In this document: positions 59,301-61,279 of the stretch, piece after piece | Numbering within the stretch: the first letter of the stretch is position 1 | Layout of the letters: every line of letters starts with the position of its first letter | NCBI GenBank assembly: GCA_030549495.1 | Contig: JAUIRK010000960.1 | Location: forward strand, 1 to 64,000 | Direction of reading: 5' to 3' | Length of the DNA: 64,000 nt | From: Nectonema munidae | Lineage: Eukaryota; Nematomorpha; Nectonematoida; Nectonematidae | Program-made: the position numbers and the translations under genes | Notes under the pieces: generated by a model | The model's database searches: none | Seen by the model: only the letters and a program-made list of their open reading frames with translations | What the model was told of the DNA's origin: nothing

Positions 59301-61271
59301 GCGCTGATTAAGAATTTGGAGGAAAATTTGCTATGACGTCACAATTTTCCGTAAATATATTTTTAAACAAAGACCAAAAATTTCAAGTGAATTACCTATT
59401 TATTTTTAAAATTAAAATAACAGGATTACAAATGATAAATTAATAAACTATGACATTTTTGCCTTTTTTTCAAAGTTAGCCTGGCTTTTGCTTTTTCGTT
59501 TATAAACAGTTCCTAGTGAATCTCGCTTCAGATTCCAACAAAAATCGGCCATTTTCCCTTATATCTATTTTCCATCATTGCAATTTCCTGGAAAAAAAGA
59601 CAAGTACAAATGTAGGAAATGAATTTTCAAAGACATTTTGCAGCCTAGATTCTGGTAAGACTTATCTTTCTACTAAAATCTCTCTCTGGGCATCTTGGTG
59701 CTTTCCCAGAAATCCGTTGCAAGTGTCTTTGAAAGATTGCCAAGCTGCTAGCTCATTCTCCTCCATTGTGGCTTCAAAGTGCTGATCAAAAAGTGGTTTG
59801 TGGATCTGAAGACACACGAAAATACCCTCTTTTATCTGTCCTCGCTGATTTTTGGAAAAACTTTTTTGAGGTACACAAAACATGGCTTTACATGATCAAG
59901 TGATTTCGTAAATTGCTTTATCAGATCCAGCTTTATATGCAAAGGCGGTAAAATGATTTTCTTTTTGTACTAAGGGCTCATTTTTAACATTACTTAAGCC
60001 TGGGATAATCAAATCCCTTGGCGGCCATTCAGTGAGGTCATAATGATCTGATCTAGCTCTACTATCCCATTTGCAAAGAAAGCACATGAATTTTGTGTAC
60101 CCCATTTGTAAGCCGTTCAGTATAGCAACTACTTTCAAATCAGCCACTCATGCTCCCTGTACTTGATTCGGTCTTCGTATTGCAATTCGAGAGCATTGAA
60201 GAGTCCTTTGATATTGTTACAGTAAGTCAGGTTGCTATCTAAAGTGAAAATTTTTCTAAGTCTTCGGAGCGCTTCCTGAAAACTGTAACATGAACGTCTT
60301 TTTCCACTAAATTGCACTCCTGCATTCGCGGAGCCAAAAGTTCACTAGATTCCTTTGTTAACCTCAGATCACGAACGAGATCATTAAGCCTCGTTTGGTT
60401 GAGAAACTATGGTCTTTTAACAGGTTCTGAATGTGATGAATAGGAATGGTCTTGTGAATCCAATTCTTTCCTTTTCTTTTGGCTAGAATCAATGAAGAAA
60501 GGGGGCTTGAGCACTTAACGCAACAGATGTGAGGAGCCCAACTGTTATACTGGTCGCCAACTTTACAACCGAAATATAGCTCGTAGAGCTTTTTTACTCG
60601 CTGAGTAGGCGGTCTCTTGTATTTGTTTGATGTGAATTCGCCACATATATAACATAACTTGTCTGACGAATTTTTACAATTTCTAGGCATCTCAAACAAA
60701 TTTGTATCAAATAAAAGGCTTCTATCTGAAATAAGTATTAATTATGTGAGTGACTGAAAAAAATTGTAAAAGATATAAAATATCATTTGTAGTAAATAAG
60801 AACATTTGCTTATCATTGAAACATAATTTCAAGAAATCGCCATTTACAGAAAACTGGAGGGTATAGAATTGATATTTATTCATCAAAATGAATATTATTT
60901 TCGTAATCTACGCAAAAAGTTGCACTAGAAAATGATCTCCCGGTCTCCGTATTTTCTTCATTGTTGTAAAGTGTTATTAATCACGTGTCTTGTGTGTCAT
61001 GAAAAACAGATAATAAAATATGTTCTGAATACATCGATGTAAAAACGAATTAAAAATAACGCAAAAATTTATTACCATACGTGAACTAAAGTTTGTTGAT
61101 GAATCTTTGTTTCCAAAAGAATGTTTTTAGCTTGTAAACCTAAAAAAATATTTGAAAAGCAAAAATGTTACAACATCAAATATCTACAAAAATAAATATC
61201 TACCTGACAATAAAGCACATTCATCATTTGTGATAGAAATGAATAATTGACGATACTTTAACACAGACTCA
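14182..61271 (-). CDS. ITSN: Intersectin, short form (19 coding exons; 5' end outside the window)
   Basis: Intersectin is an endocytic scaffold that links clathrin-coated pit proteins (EH domains bind NPF peptides) to dynamin, synaptojanin and WASP-type partners (SH3 domains). Coding exons, high to low coordinate: 61271-61204, 61139-61076, 56350-56173, 56114-56030, 48822-48672, 46128-46017, 45328-45179, 42800-42705, 41049-40962, 40293-40086, 38097-38012, 34413-34310, 28227-28076, 26356-26185, 24146-23867, 22597-22377, 15267-15058, 15005-14883, 14388-14182 (TAA at 14182-14184). All boundaries are GT-AG and every junction phase agrees, giving 917 residues. Order: EH2, Ser-rich linker, KLERQ-like coiled coil, SH3A to SH3E, stop. 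There is no DH-PH-C2 region, as in the short isoform and insect Dap160. EH1 and the start codon must lie beyond 64000. Least certain ends are the donors at 42705 (alternative 42692) and 22377 (alternative 22394). Confidence 0.93.
14883..15267 (-). CDS. ITSN: Intersectin exons for SH3D
   Basis: Exon 15267-15058 and exon 15005-14883, separated by a 52-bp intron, the shortest in this gene. They read [60 protein letters not shown], matching SH3D ([37 protein letters not shown]). The donor at 14882-14881 (gtatca) is the one that joins in phase 0 to the last exon. The tiny intron stands out among introns of 1-8 kb. Confidence 0.92.
15318..16690 (+). pseudogene. Decayed hAT transposon (BED-finger transposase)
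   Basis: Starts with hAT-like end sequence tagtgatgaaactagg near 15320. The plus strand at 15528-15992 encodes a BED finger ([27 protein letters not shown]) and the start of the transposase core ([13 protein letters not shown]), then a stop. Later frames give [10 protein letters not shown] (about 16095), [15 protein letters not shown] (about 16405) and [13 protein letters not shown] [20 protein letters not shown] (about 16505). Several stops and frameshifts break it, and a small inverted-repeat element interrupts it at 16613. The C-terminal dimerisation tract was not found. It lies in an intersectin intron, opposite in strand. Confidence 0.82.
16613..16926. mobile_element. 314-bp element with 24-bp inverted repeats, inserted in the hAT
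   Basis: Left arm gcccattatcccacaaatgg plus gatg; the right arm is its complement with about four mismatches. Each arm also contains its own small palindrome (cccacaaatggg, ccattaatgg). The ends resemble the piggyBac-like MITEs (cccattaagtccca), but the flanks are not TTAA. It splits the transposase frame of the surrounding hAT element, so it inserted later. Confidence 0.65.
17342..19060 (+). pseudogene. piggyBac-type transposase, nearly full length, broken
   Basis: Frames in order: an acidic N-terminus ([28 protein letters not shown]), then [20 protein letters not shown] and [18 protein letters not shown] (17816-18000), [12 protein letters not shown] with [14 protein letters not shown] (about 18070-18170, the region of catalytic aspartates), [15 protein letters not shown] (about 18295), [20 protein letters not shown] (about 18620-18680), and a cysteine-rich C-terminus [18 protein letters not shown] (18985-19050). 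This order matches PGBD-like transposases. I count about five to six stops or frameshifts. It is the best candidate in the window for a relative of whatever mobilised the TTAA-flanked MITEs. Confidence 0.9.
19446..19588 (-). mobile_element. tRNA-derived SINE, family 1
   Basis: On the minus strand the head gagtaaagttggttagatac acts as A box (consensus tggytarnnrgg-like) and gggttcgatcgc as B box. The body (aagcctactttc-like, gcgcaattgc, gaaaacacccca) matches copies at 31885, 39571 and 50581. No full tRNA fold with a CCA end, so this is a SINE, not a tRNA gene. Confidence 0.85.
19600..21330. other. Intronic AT-rich region with a hAT end
   Basis: No gene recognised. Contains a C/T-rich tract at about 19985-20115 and, at about 21285-21330, a terminal hAT-like sequence (complement ctagagatgtaccgataag) with a short inverted partner tattcgactgaagtt. 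No matching other end was found. Confidence 0.45.
21414..21724. mobile_element. hAT-like MITE remnant
   Basis: Starts caggggcgcacacccgaggg, contains two similar G/C-rich blocks (ccccccaataatgttg and gcccccaataattttgag), and the right end reads gtcgctg. The opening is typical of hAT MITEs, but I could not find a matching target duplication. Confidence 0.5.
22377..22597 (-). CDS. ITSN: Intersectin exon for SH3C
   Basis: A 221-nt exon that holds the complete SH3C domain: [56 protein letters not shown]. It matches intersectin SH3C (EFIAMYTYESSEQGDLTF, DWWTGTVGDKAGVFPSNYV). The donor is either gttaac after 22377 or gtcgat after 22394; both keep phase 0 with the next exon, giving a difference of a few linker residues. 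Confidence 0.92.
22941..23078 (+). mobile_element. piggyBac-like MITE (subfamily 2)
   Basis: Starts with a mutated TTAA then cactttcatgaccag, contains tgatacataaacaatttta, tcgtctgctttttc and atatcgtctgatttt, and ends ggtcacgaaaggg TTAA (23075-23078). It is the reverse orientation of the copy at 56951-57084; both share the palindromic tatcatatatgata. Confidence 0.88.
23168..23219. mobile_element. Very short hAT-like inverted repeat (about 52 bp)
   Basis: ggggccggctattag at the left and the complement of ctagcgccggctctg at the right face each other with only a few bases between. The ends resemble the complete element at 27203-27477. Probably an extreme internal deletion; no target duplication seen. 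Confidence 0.4.
23640..23776 (-). mobile_element. tRNA-derived SINE, family 2
   Basis: On the minus strand: gcagatggcctagtggtgg (A box region), then ggttcgattccc (B box), then a unique body ending caataccgacaaaaa. The same sequence recurs at 56652-56789 and in decayed form near 49470-49560. The acceptor stem does not close like a real tRNA gene. Confidence 0.8.
23867..26356 (-). CDS. ITSN: Intersectin exons for SH3B and the following linker
   Basis: Exon 26356-26185 reads [45 protein letters not shown] and joins in phase 0 to exon 24146-23867, which starts [18 protein letters not shown]. This matches SH3B, including the family ending PKSYVKLIS. The second exon continues with a Ser/Thr-rich linker ([20 protein letters not shown]). 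It ends in phase 1, completing the Glu codon with the next exon. Confidence 0.9.
24762..25199. mobile_element. Non-autonomous element with 8-bp target duplication
   Basis: 438 bp. Ends tagggctcggaat and the complement tagggcgcctaaa; inner inverted motif actcgag on both sides. Flanked by gcaagtac (24754-24761) and gtaagtac (25200-25207), 7 of 8 identical. The duplication length fits hAT. No coding sequence. Confidence 0.75.
26560..26697. repeat. Short inverted-repeat element with an internal tandem duplication
   Basis: gtcccgtggtcgtttc at the left faces gaaacaatcacgggac at the right. Inside, a block of about 45 bp (gctcgaaacataggatcatt followed by ggtagggtgtt) is present twice in tandem. Likely a small MITE whose family I cannot tell. 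Confidence 0.6.
27203..27477. mobile_element. hAT MITE with perfect 8-bp target duplication
   Basis: 275 bp, ends caaggctggccttagg and the complement cagggccggccctagtg, flanked by agtatatg at 27195-27202 and 27478-27485. The ends are strongly G+C-rich (gcggccgcagtgggccccgc) in a very A+T-rich background; the interior is A+T-rich and non-coding. Confidence 0.9.
27736..27851. mobile_element. piggyBac-like MITE, divergent copy
   Basis: TTAA at 27736-27739 then ccctttgacgtctag; interior aaccagacgattttcat; ends ctggtcctcaaacgc TTAA (27848-27851). Right end decayed compared with other copies. Confidence 0.65.
28076..34413 (-). CDS. ITSN: Intersectin exons for SH3A
   Basis: Exon 34413-34310 encodes [19 protein letters not shown] then TNDIVM. 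Exon 28227-28076 encodes [19 protein letters not shown] then [12 protein letters not shown]. Together they match intersectin SH3A closely (YRALYPFESRSHDEITIQ, DIVMVDESQTGEPGWLGG). The ALYPF-type strand, acidic RT loop, GW pair and final FPAAY are all present. The donor of the first exon (gttcta) is weak, but the phase-0 join falls exactly where the domain continues. The intron between them is about 6 kb and holds many repeats. Confidence 0.9.
28545..28935 (+). pseudogene. LINE 3' end, C-terminal tract after the reverse transcriptase
   Basis: Frames give a decayed [12 protein letters not shown], then [18 protein letters not shown], then [20 protein letters not shown], the tract (rlrWfGHv) near the C-terminus of many LINE polymerases. 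Its 3' part (ttgtcatctttgatga, tagcttgctagg) resembles the LINE tails at 33252-33553 and 57312-57387. Truncated at the 5' side and broken. It overlaps no intersectin exon. Confidence 0.78.
29260..29690 (+). pseudogene. piggyBac-type transposase, C-terminal fragment
   Basis: The plus strand 29327-29551 reads [35 protein letters not shown] and [17 protein letters not shown], the conserved MGGVDR region and what follows in piggyBac transposases; after a stop, [18 protein letters not shown] continues the family. It differs from the copy at 17342-19060, so at least two piggyBac lineages left remains here. A MITE of the TTAA family follows at 29707. Confidence 0.85.
29707..29810. mobile_element. 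piggyBac-like MITE (subfamily 3, short)
   Basis: TTAA at 29707-29710, then cctgtttacgatcagtataa and agaagatatctaatgtaaag; ends gttggttgtatttggg TTAA (29807-29810). The same right end occurs alone at about 52372-52398. Contains gtgtcacttataagtgac, a palindrome. Confidence 0.8.
29811..30500. other. Intronic AT-rich region
   Basis: No gene or recognisable repeat. Confidence 0.45.
30509..30779 (+). mobile_element. hAT MITE with cggatcc-type ends, copy 2
   Basis: 271 bp, ends cagtggcggatccag and ctggatccgctactg, flanked by atggagag (30501-30508) and atggaggg (30780-30787). Over most of its length it matches the element at 169-451. This copy has better preserved ends. Confidence 0.92.
30788..31880. 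other. Intronic AT-rich region
   Basis: No gene or clear repeat; near 30992-31032 gtcttatcc and ggataagac face each other over 30 bp. Confidence 0.4.
31885..32032 (+). mobile_element. tRNA-derived SINE, family 1
   Basis: gagtgagtaaggttggctag (A box) and cttgggttcaatctcgc (B box), then the family body ending cgatacctttac. Same family as 19446, 39571 and 50581. Confidence 0.85.
32208..32345 (+). mobile_element. piggyBac-like MITE (subfamily 1), well preserved
   Basis: TTAA 32208-32211, cccatttacgaccaatgttc, interior cgtctgcttttttcaatg and agatatcgtctgctttgc, end ggttttaaatggg TTAA (32342-32345). Nearly identical in reverse to 44420-44557. Shares its right TTAA with the next element. Confidence 0.92.
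32342..32469 (+). mobile_element. piggyBac-like MITE (subfamily 3), abutting the previous copy
   Basis: Begins at the shared TTAA, cccattatcgaccagaataa, interior tcagacgatatctaatgtaa and aaacgcagacgattg, end ggtcgataacggg TTAA (32466-32469). Confidence 0.9.
32711..33720 (+). pseudogene. LINE reverse transcriptase fragment
   Basis: Frames give [20 protein letters not shown], then [15 protein letters not shown] (about 33055-33105, reverse transcriptase block with the catalytic Asp region), [22 protein letters not shown], and after an insertion a decayed [15 protein letters not shown] equivalent to the FADD block (near 33640). A second, 5'-truncated LINE tail sits inside it at 33252-33553. The leading 150 bp (32711-32865) recurs at 43192-43345. 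Multiple stops; not functional. Confidence 0.82.
33252..33553 (+). mobile_element. 5'-truncated LINE tail nested in another LINE
   Basis: 302 bp flanked by the 13-bp direct repeat agtgtaccacaaa (33239-33251 and 33554-33566). It encodes remnants of a LINE C-terminus ([20 protein letters not shown]), has the tail motif gcttgctgggacaatagccg followed by taaaactgattatt, and ends in an (att) repeat just before the second target copy, the mark of target-primed reverse transcription. Same 3' end family as 57312-57387. Confidence 0.9.
33720..33813. repeat. Long hairpin (21-bp arms)
   Basis: aattttttgtcttcctacag at about 33720-33740 is perfectly complementary to ctgtaggaagacaaaaaatt at about 33791-33812, with a loop of about 50 bp. 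It could be a tiny MITE. No function seen. Confidence 0.65.
34698..35525. mobile_element. MULE-like non-autonomous element with ttcatcg arrays
   Basis: 828 bp with a 9-bp target duplication ttaaattat at 34689-34697 and 35526-35534. Ends ggttcactgtaatttcatcg and, complemented, ggtatccggtaatttcatcg. Each end then carries a series of ttcatcg or tacatcg motifs every 12-18 bp: about eight on the left (to about 34825) and about seven on the right, oriented inwards. The centre is A+T-rich, without an ORF. A 9-bp duplication with long inverted, motif-rich ends fits Mutator-like elements, but there is no transposase to prove the class. Confidence 0.8.
35598..36760. other. Intronic region with a hAT-like terminus
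   Basis: tagagatgtatcggacgcga at about 35599 looks like a hAT end, and gcggatgcgg follows. The partner end was not found. No gene in the rest of the region. Confidence 0.35.
36761..38011. other. Intronic AT-rich region
   Basis: No gene or clear repeat up to the intersectin exon at 38012. Confidence 0.4.
38012..38097 (-). CDS. ITSN: Intersectin exon: linker before SH3A
   Basis: 86-nt exon (acceptor ttttag, donor gtaaaa) reading [20 protein letters not shown] then SVKSKNTT. It connects the coiled coil (KSDSVQ) to the SH3A exon. Similarity to the family is weak; the call rests on splice sites, phase fit on both sides and position. Confidence 0.65.
38098..39570. other. Intronic AT-rich region
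   Basis: No gene or clear repeat up to the SINE at 39571. Confidence 0.4.
39571..39722 (-). mobile_element. tRNA-derived SINE, family 1
   Basis: Minus strand: gagtaaggttggttagatac, ggttcgatcccgc, then the family body; tail (tttacc)n-like (aaaggtaagggtaagtaaag on the plus strand). Fourth copy of this family in the window. Confidence 0.87.
39741..39806 (+). repeat. Dispersed repeat, copy 1 of 2
   Basis: ttaaccggttaaccatcaaa followed by the tract attaaagcgtttaaaaaggt recurs at 41327-41397. The leading ttaaccggttaa is a palindrome. Family unknown. Confidence 0.7.
40086..48822 (-). CDS. ITSN: Intersectin exons for the KLERQ-type coiled coil
   Basis: Six exons (48822-48672, 46128-46017, 45328-45179, 42800-42705, 41049-40962, 40293-40086) encode about 268 residues rich in Lys, Arg, Glu and Gln: [79 protein letters not shown], then heptad-like [15 protein letters not shown] and [19 protein letters not shown]. 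This central region mediates self-association and partner binding in the family; it is shorter here than in vertebrates. Phases run 1, 2, 0, 0, 0, 1, 2 across the junctions. The donor of exon 42800-42705 is chosen because it restores phase with the next exon. Confidence 0.85.
41105..41226. repeat. Homopolymer cluster
   Basis: Runs of T, A and one run of seven G within about 120 bp, almost free of other bases. It may be a true low-complexity tract or an assembly or gap-closure artefact; nothing else in the window looks like it. Confidence 0.8.
41327..41397 (+). repeat. Dispersed repeat, copy 2 of 2
   Basis: aactggttaaccatcagaat, then ttggattaaagcgtttaaaa and gtagaccat, matching 39741-39806. 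Confidence 0.7.
41879..42496 (-). mobile_element. hAT-like element with coiled-coil coding remnant
   Basis: 618 bp, ends agggtgtctaccaa and complement agggtctctaccaa; both ends carry repeats of caagaggtttt or its variants. Flanking 8-mers gcattcac (41871-41878) and gaattcat (42497-42504) agree at 6 of 8. The minus strand near 42120-42280 reads [15 protein letters not shown] and [11 protein letters not shown], a charged helical stretch. It could pass for an intersectin coiled-coil exon, but it lies inside the element and lacks usable splice phases. Confidence 0.65.
43192..43345 (+). mobile_element. LINE fragment, second copy of the 32711 segment
   Basis: Matches 32711-32865 at roughly nine of ten bases (attaaagaaatctttttgat, acgaaccaccttcttcagtt). 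The similarity ends abruptly at both sides. Confidence 0.75.
43623..43834. mobile_element. hAT MITE (Charlie-like ends)
   Basis: 212 bp. Left ctgtgtttttcaaactgtgg, right complement cagcctttttcaaacttttt; both lead into gggtc motifs. Flanks ttctaaat (43615-43622) and ctttaaat (43835-43842) agree at 6 of 8. Non-coding. Confidence 0.8.
44420..44557 (-). mobile_element. piggyBac-like MITE (subfamily 1), reverse copy
   Basis: TTAA 44420-44423 and 44554-44557. Almost identical, reverse-complemented, to 32208-32345 (ttccaaaataggaacattgg, aaacgcagacgatttatatt). Confidence 0.93.
46297..46426 (+). mobile_element. piggyBac-like MITE, divergent copy
   Basis: TTAA 46297-46300 then ccctctgaggacgagagtg; interior aaagcaggcgatacgtc; right end ccccgaaggg followed by a mutated TTAA (tgaa). 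Confidence 0.65.
46732..47229. mobile_element. Element with gtataag inverted ends
   Basis: Left end tacactatatttctgtgtat aaggcgacc; right end complement taccgtatatttcggtgtat aagtagacc; both lead into runs of C with aaaat. An internal tandem duplication of about 60 bp (ctgcttaggctagccgataa and ctgcttaggttagccgataa) lies at 47030-47150. About 498 bp, no target duplication identified, class unknown. Confidence 0.65.
48150..48596. mobile_element. 447-bp element with 25-bp inverted repeats and 8-bp duplication
   Basis: The ends begin ggatcaagtaaagatgagca on the left and, complemented, ggatcaagtaaagatcagca on the right, one mismatch in 25. The target duplication catattct is perfect (48142-48149 and 48597-48604). 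Each end is followed by repeats of agtaaagaaaagcacccccg or close variants (two direct copies left, two right). The centre holds a hairpin-prone tract with cgtctgcgg and cagacgat. Class not clear (hAT, P and Merlin all make 8-bp duplications). Confidence 0.88.
49060..49195 (-). mobile_element. tRNA-like SINE, third type
   Basis: Minus strand has aggcttagctataagg (A-box-like) and gggggttcagtcccctttc (B-box-like) 35-40 bp apart. One copy only in this window; the flanking inverted motif cagtcccctgtaatta suggests other boundaries are possible. Confidence 0.45.
49465..49560 (-). mobile_element. tRNA-derived SINE, family 2, decayed
   Basis: ttcaagggaagaatagtctt and atagaaccagggc resemble the matching parts of the copies at 23640 and 56652, with many differences. 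Confidence 0.45.
50425..50855. mobile_element. hAT MITE with a SINE nested inside
   Basis: 431 bp, ends cagtggcggattcag and complement ctggggtggatct, perfect 8-bp target duplication acatgggc at 50417-50424 and 50856-50863. A family-1 SINE occupies 50581-50733. Same end class as 169-451 and 30509-30779, but with a different interior. Confidence 0.88.
50581..50733 (+). mobile_element. tRNA-derived SINE, family 1, best copy
   Basis: gggggcgtgggtaaggttgg contains the A box (tgggtaaggttgg) and gggttcgatccc is a near-perfect B box. Then caagcctactttcttcatag, the gcaattg segment, and a tail tttacctttacc. The tRNA part covers about 65 bp. Confidence 0.9.
51127..51178. repeat. (tca)n microsatellite
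   Basis: Imperfect run of atcatc/tcatca triplets. Confidence 0.85.
51180..52317. other. Intronic region without a recognised gene
   Basis: A minus-strand frame of 93 codons at 51380-51661 looks protein-like in composition ([19 protein letters not shown]), but I do not recognise it and see no suitable splice context. Possibly a transposon remnant. Confidence 0.35.
52318..52367 (+). repeat. 50-bp direct repeat, left copy
   Basis: acctcgtgtaattgatatca ... catagatcattt, repeated with one mismatch at 54623-54672. The two copies enclose 2255 bp that include a MITE end, a complete MITE, the LINE and a hAT MITE. Confidence 0.85.
52422..52554 (-). mobile_element. piggyBac-like MITE (subfamily 1)
   Basis: TTAA 52422-52425 and 52551-52554; ends cccattaagtaccat and gggacttaatggg. 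Interior aggagacgaagatgaaatta. Inserted at the 5' side of the LINE below. A lone right end of a related MITE (gttgtatttgggttaa) lies just upstream near 52382-52397. Confidence 0.92.
52555..54385 (+). pseudogene. Non-LTR retrotransposon (LINE), reverse transcriptase and 3' end
   Basis: Frames give [20 protein letters not shown] (52555-52620), [13 protein letters not shown], a decayed [15 protein letters not shown] block (about 52805-52850), [12 protein letters not shown] (about 53000-53035), [12 protein letters not shown] in place of FADD (about 53065), then [14 protein letters not shown] and [20 protein letters not shown] with a long C-terminal part to 53775. Stops and at least two frame changes break it. 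The 3' end holds a hAT MITE (53917-54345) and finishes in a (ttgaa)n run at about 54363-54383, a usual LINE tail. The endonuclease part is missing. Confidence 0.85.
53917..54345. mobile_element. hAT MITE in the LINE 3' region
   Basis: Starts caggggcggatctagaaatt; right end complement ctgacggatttaaagg then ggcggaaccgcc. About 429 bp, non-coding. Flanks (atgtca and tatgtcat) are similar but not a clean duplication. Confidence 0.65.
54623..54672 (+). repeat. 50-bp direct repeat, right copy
   Basis: Second copy of 52318-52367, one mismatch. About 240 bp beyond the LINE tail. Confidence 0.85.
54673..55776. other. Intronic AT-rich region
   Basis: No gene or clear repeat. Confidence 0.4.
55777..55864. 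mobile_element. piggyBac-like MITE, short divergent copy
   Basis: TTAA 55777-55780 then ccttttcagtcataatgg; interior agcaaacgattaat; ends gtgaaggggtt TTAA (55861-55864). Confidence 0.55.
56030..56114 (-). CDS. ITSN: Intersectin exon: Ser-rich linker after EH2
   Basis: 85-nt exon between a good acceptor (ttttttag) and donor (gtaagt). It reads [18 protein letters not shown] then [10 protein letters not shown]. It links the EH2 tail ([11 protein letters not shown]) in phase to [15 protein letters not shown], the start of the coiled-coil region, where vertebrate intersectin has VTFEDKKRENFERG. Confidence 0.8.
56173..61271 (-). CDS. ITSN: Intersectin exons for the second EH domain
   Basis: Exons 61271-61204, 61139-61076 and 56350-56173. 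Joined reading gives [81 protein letters not shown], which aligns along its length with the EH2 domain of animal intersectins (they have SRLKYRQLF, QARTILMQS, ASIWNLSD, AEEFILAMHL). The tryptophan before the loop, needed for NPF peptide binding in EH domains, is kept. The EF-hand loop, usually S-D-I-D-Q-D-G-K-L, reads S-D-V-L-H-R-G-C-L, so two acidic calcium ligands are replaced by Leu and Arg. The intron between the last two exons is 4.7 kb and contains a decayed transposon. Confidence 0.88.
56652..56789 (-). mobile_element. tRNA-derived SINE, family 2
   Basis: Minus strand: gcagatggcctagtaggag, then ggattcgattccc (B box), and the family body with gaagattattcttccctatg. Matches 23640-23776 over its length. 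Confidence 0.82.
56951..57084 (-). mobile_element. piggyBac-like MITE (subfamily 2), reverse copy
   Basis: TTAA 56951-56954, ccctttcatgaccagaaaaa; right end ctagtcacgaaaggg with a mutated TTAA. Reverse complement of 22941-23078, including the tatcatatatgata palindrome. Confidence 0.9.
57312..57387 (+). mobile_element. Very short LINE 3' end insertion
   Basis: About 76 bp: caacacaggctagaccctag, cttgctgggaaagtagctgt, aaaaccgattta and a (ta) run. It is flanked by aagttgtcatctttg at about 57297-57311 and 57388-57402. Extreme 5' truncation of the LINE family whose tail is also at 33252-33553. Confidence 0.78.
57430..57740 (+). pseudogene. Possible transposase remnant
   Basis: Broken frames give [19 protein letters not shown] and, after frame changes, KDAVERGN with [16 protein letters not shown] and then LLQVIEN. 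The pattern reminds me of the C-terminal part of a transposase-like protein family common in invertebrate genomes; I cannot name the superfamily. Confidence 0.35.
58785..58930. mobile_element. piggyBac-like MITE, decayed
   Basis: TTAA 58785-58788 then cccgtttaggcattag; interior ttaagcagacgaattttggg and atctgctttttctgggatc. The right end cannot be fixed. Confidence 0.45.
59020..59140 (-). mobile_element. piggyBac-like MITE (subfamily 3), truncated
   Basis: Reverse of 32342-32469 (tctgctttacattagatatc, gtctgcgtttattaatgctt). One end is intact, gtcgttaggggg TTAA at 59137-59140; the other stops at cacagtcgac near 59022 without TTAA. Confidence 0.82.
59650..60700 (-). pseudogene. Transposase-like gene of an unclassified invertebrate family, broken
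   Basis: Minus-strand pieces follow in order: [56 protein letters not shown] (60699-60440, a zinc-binding Cys cluster); [20 protein letters not shown] with MQECN (about 60320-60400); [20 protein letters not shown] then [10 protein letters not shown] (60135-60250); [20 protein letters not shown] then [16 protein letters not shown] (59990-60145); [38 protein letters not shown] (59662-59835). I recognise this order from uncharacterised multi-copy proteins in many invertebrates, which behave like DNA transposons. There are at least three frame changes or stops and the C-terminal part is missing. It sits within the 4.7-kb EH2 intron in the same strand as intersectin. Confidence 0.65.
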
Positions 61272-61279
61272 CTGGGAAC

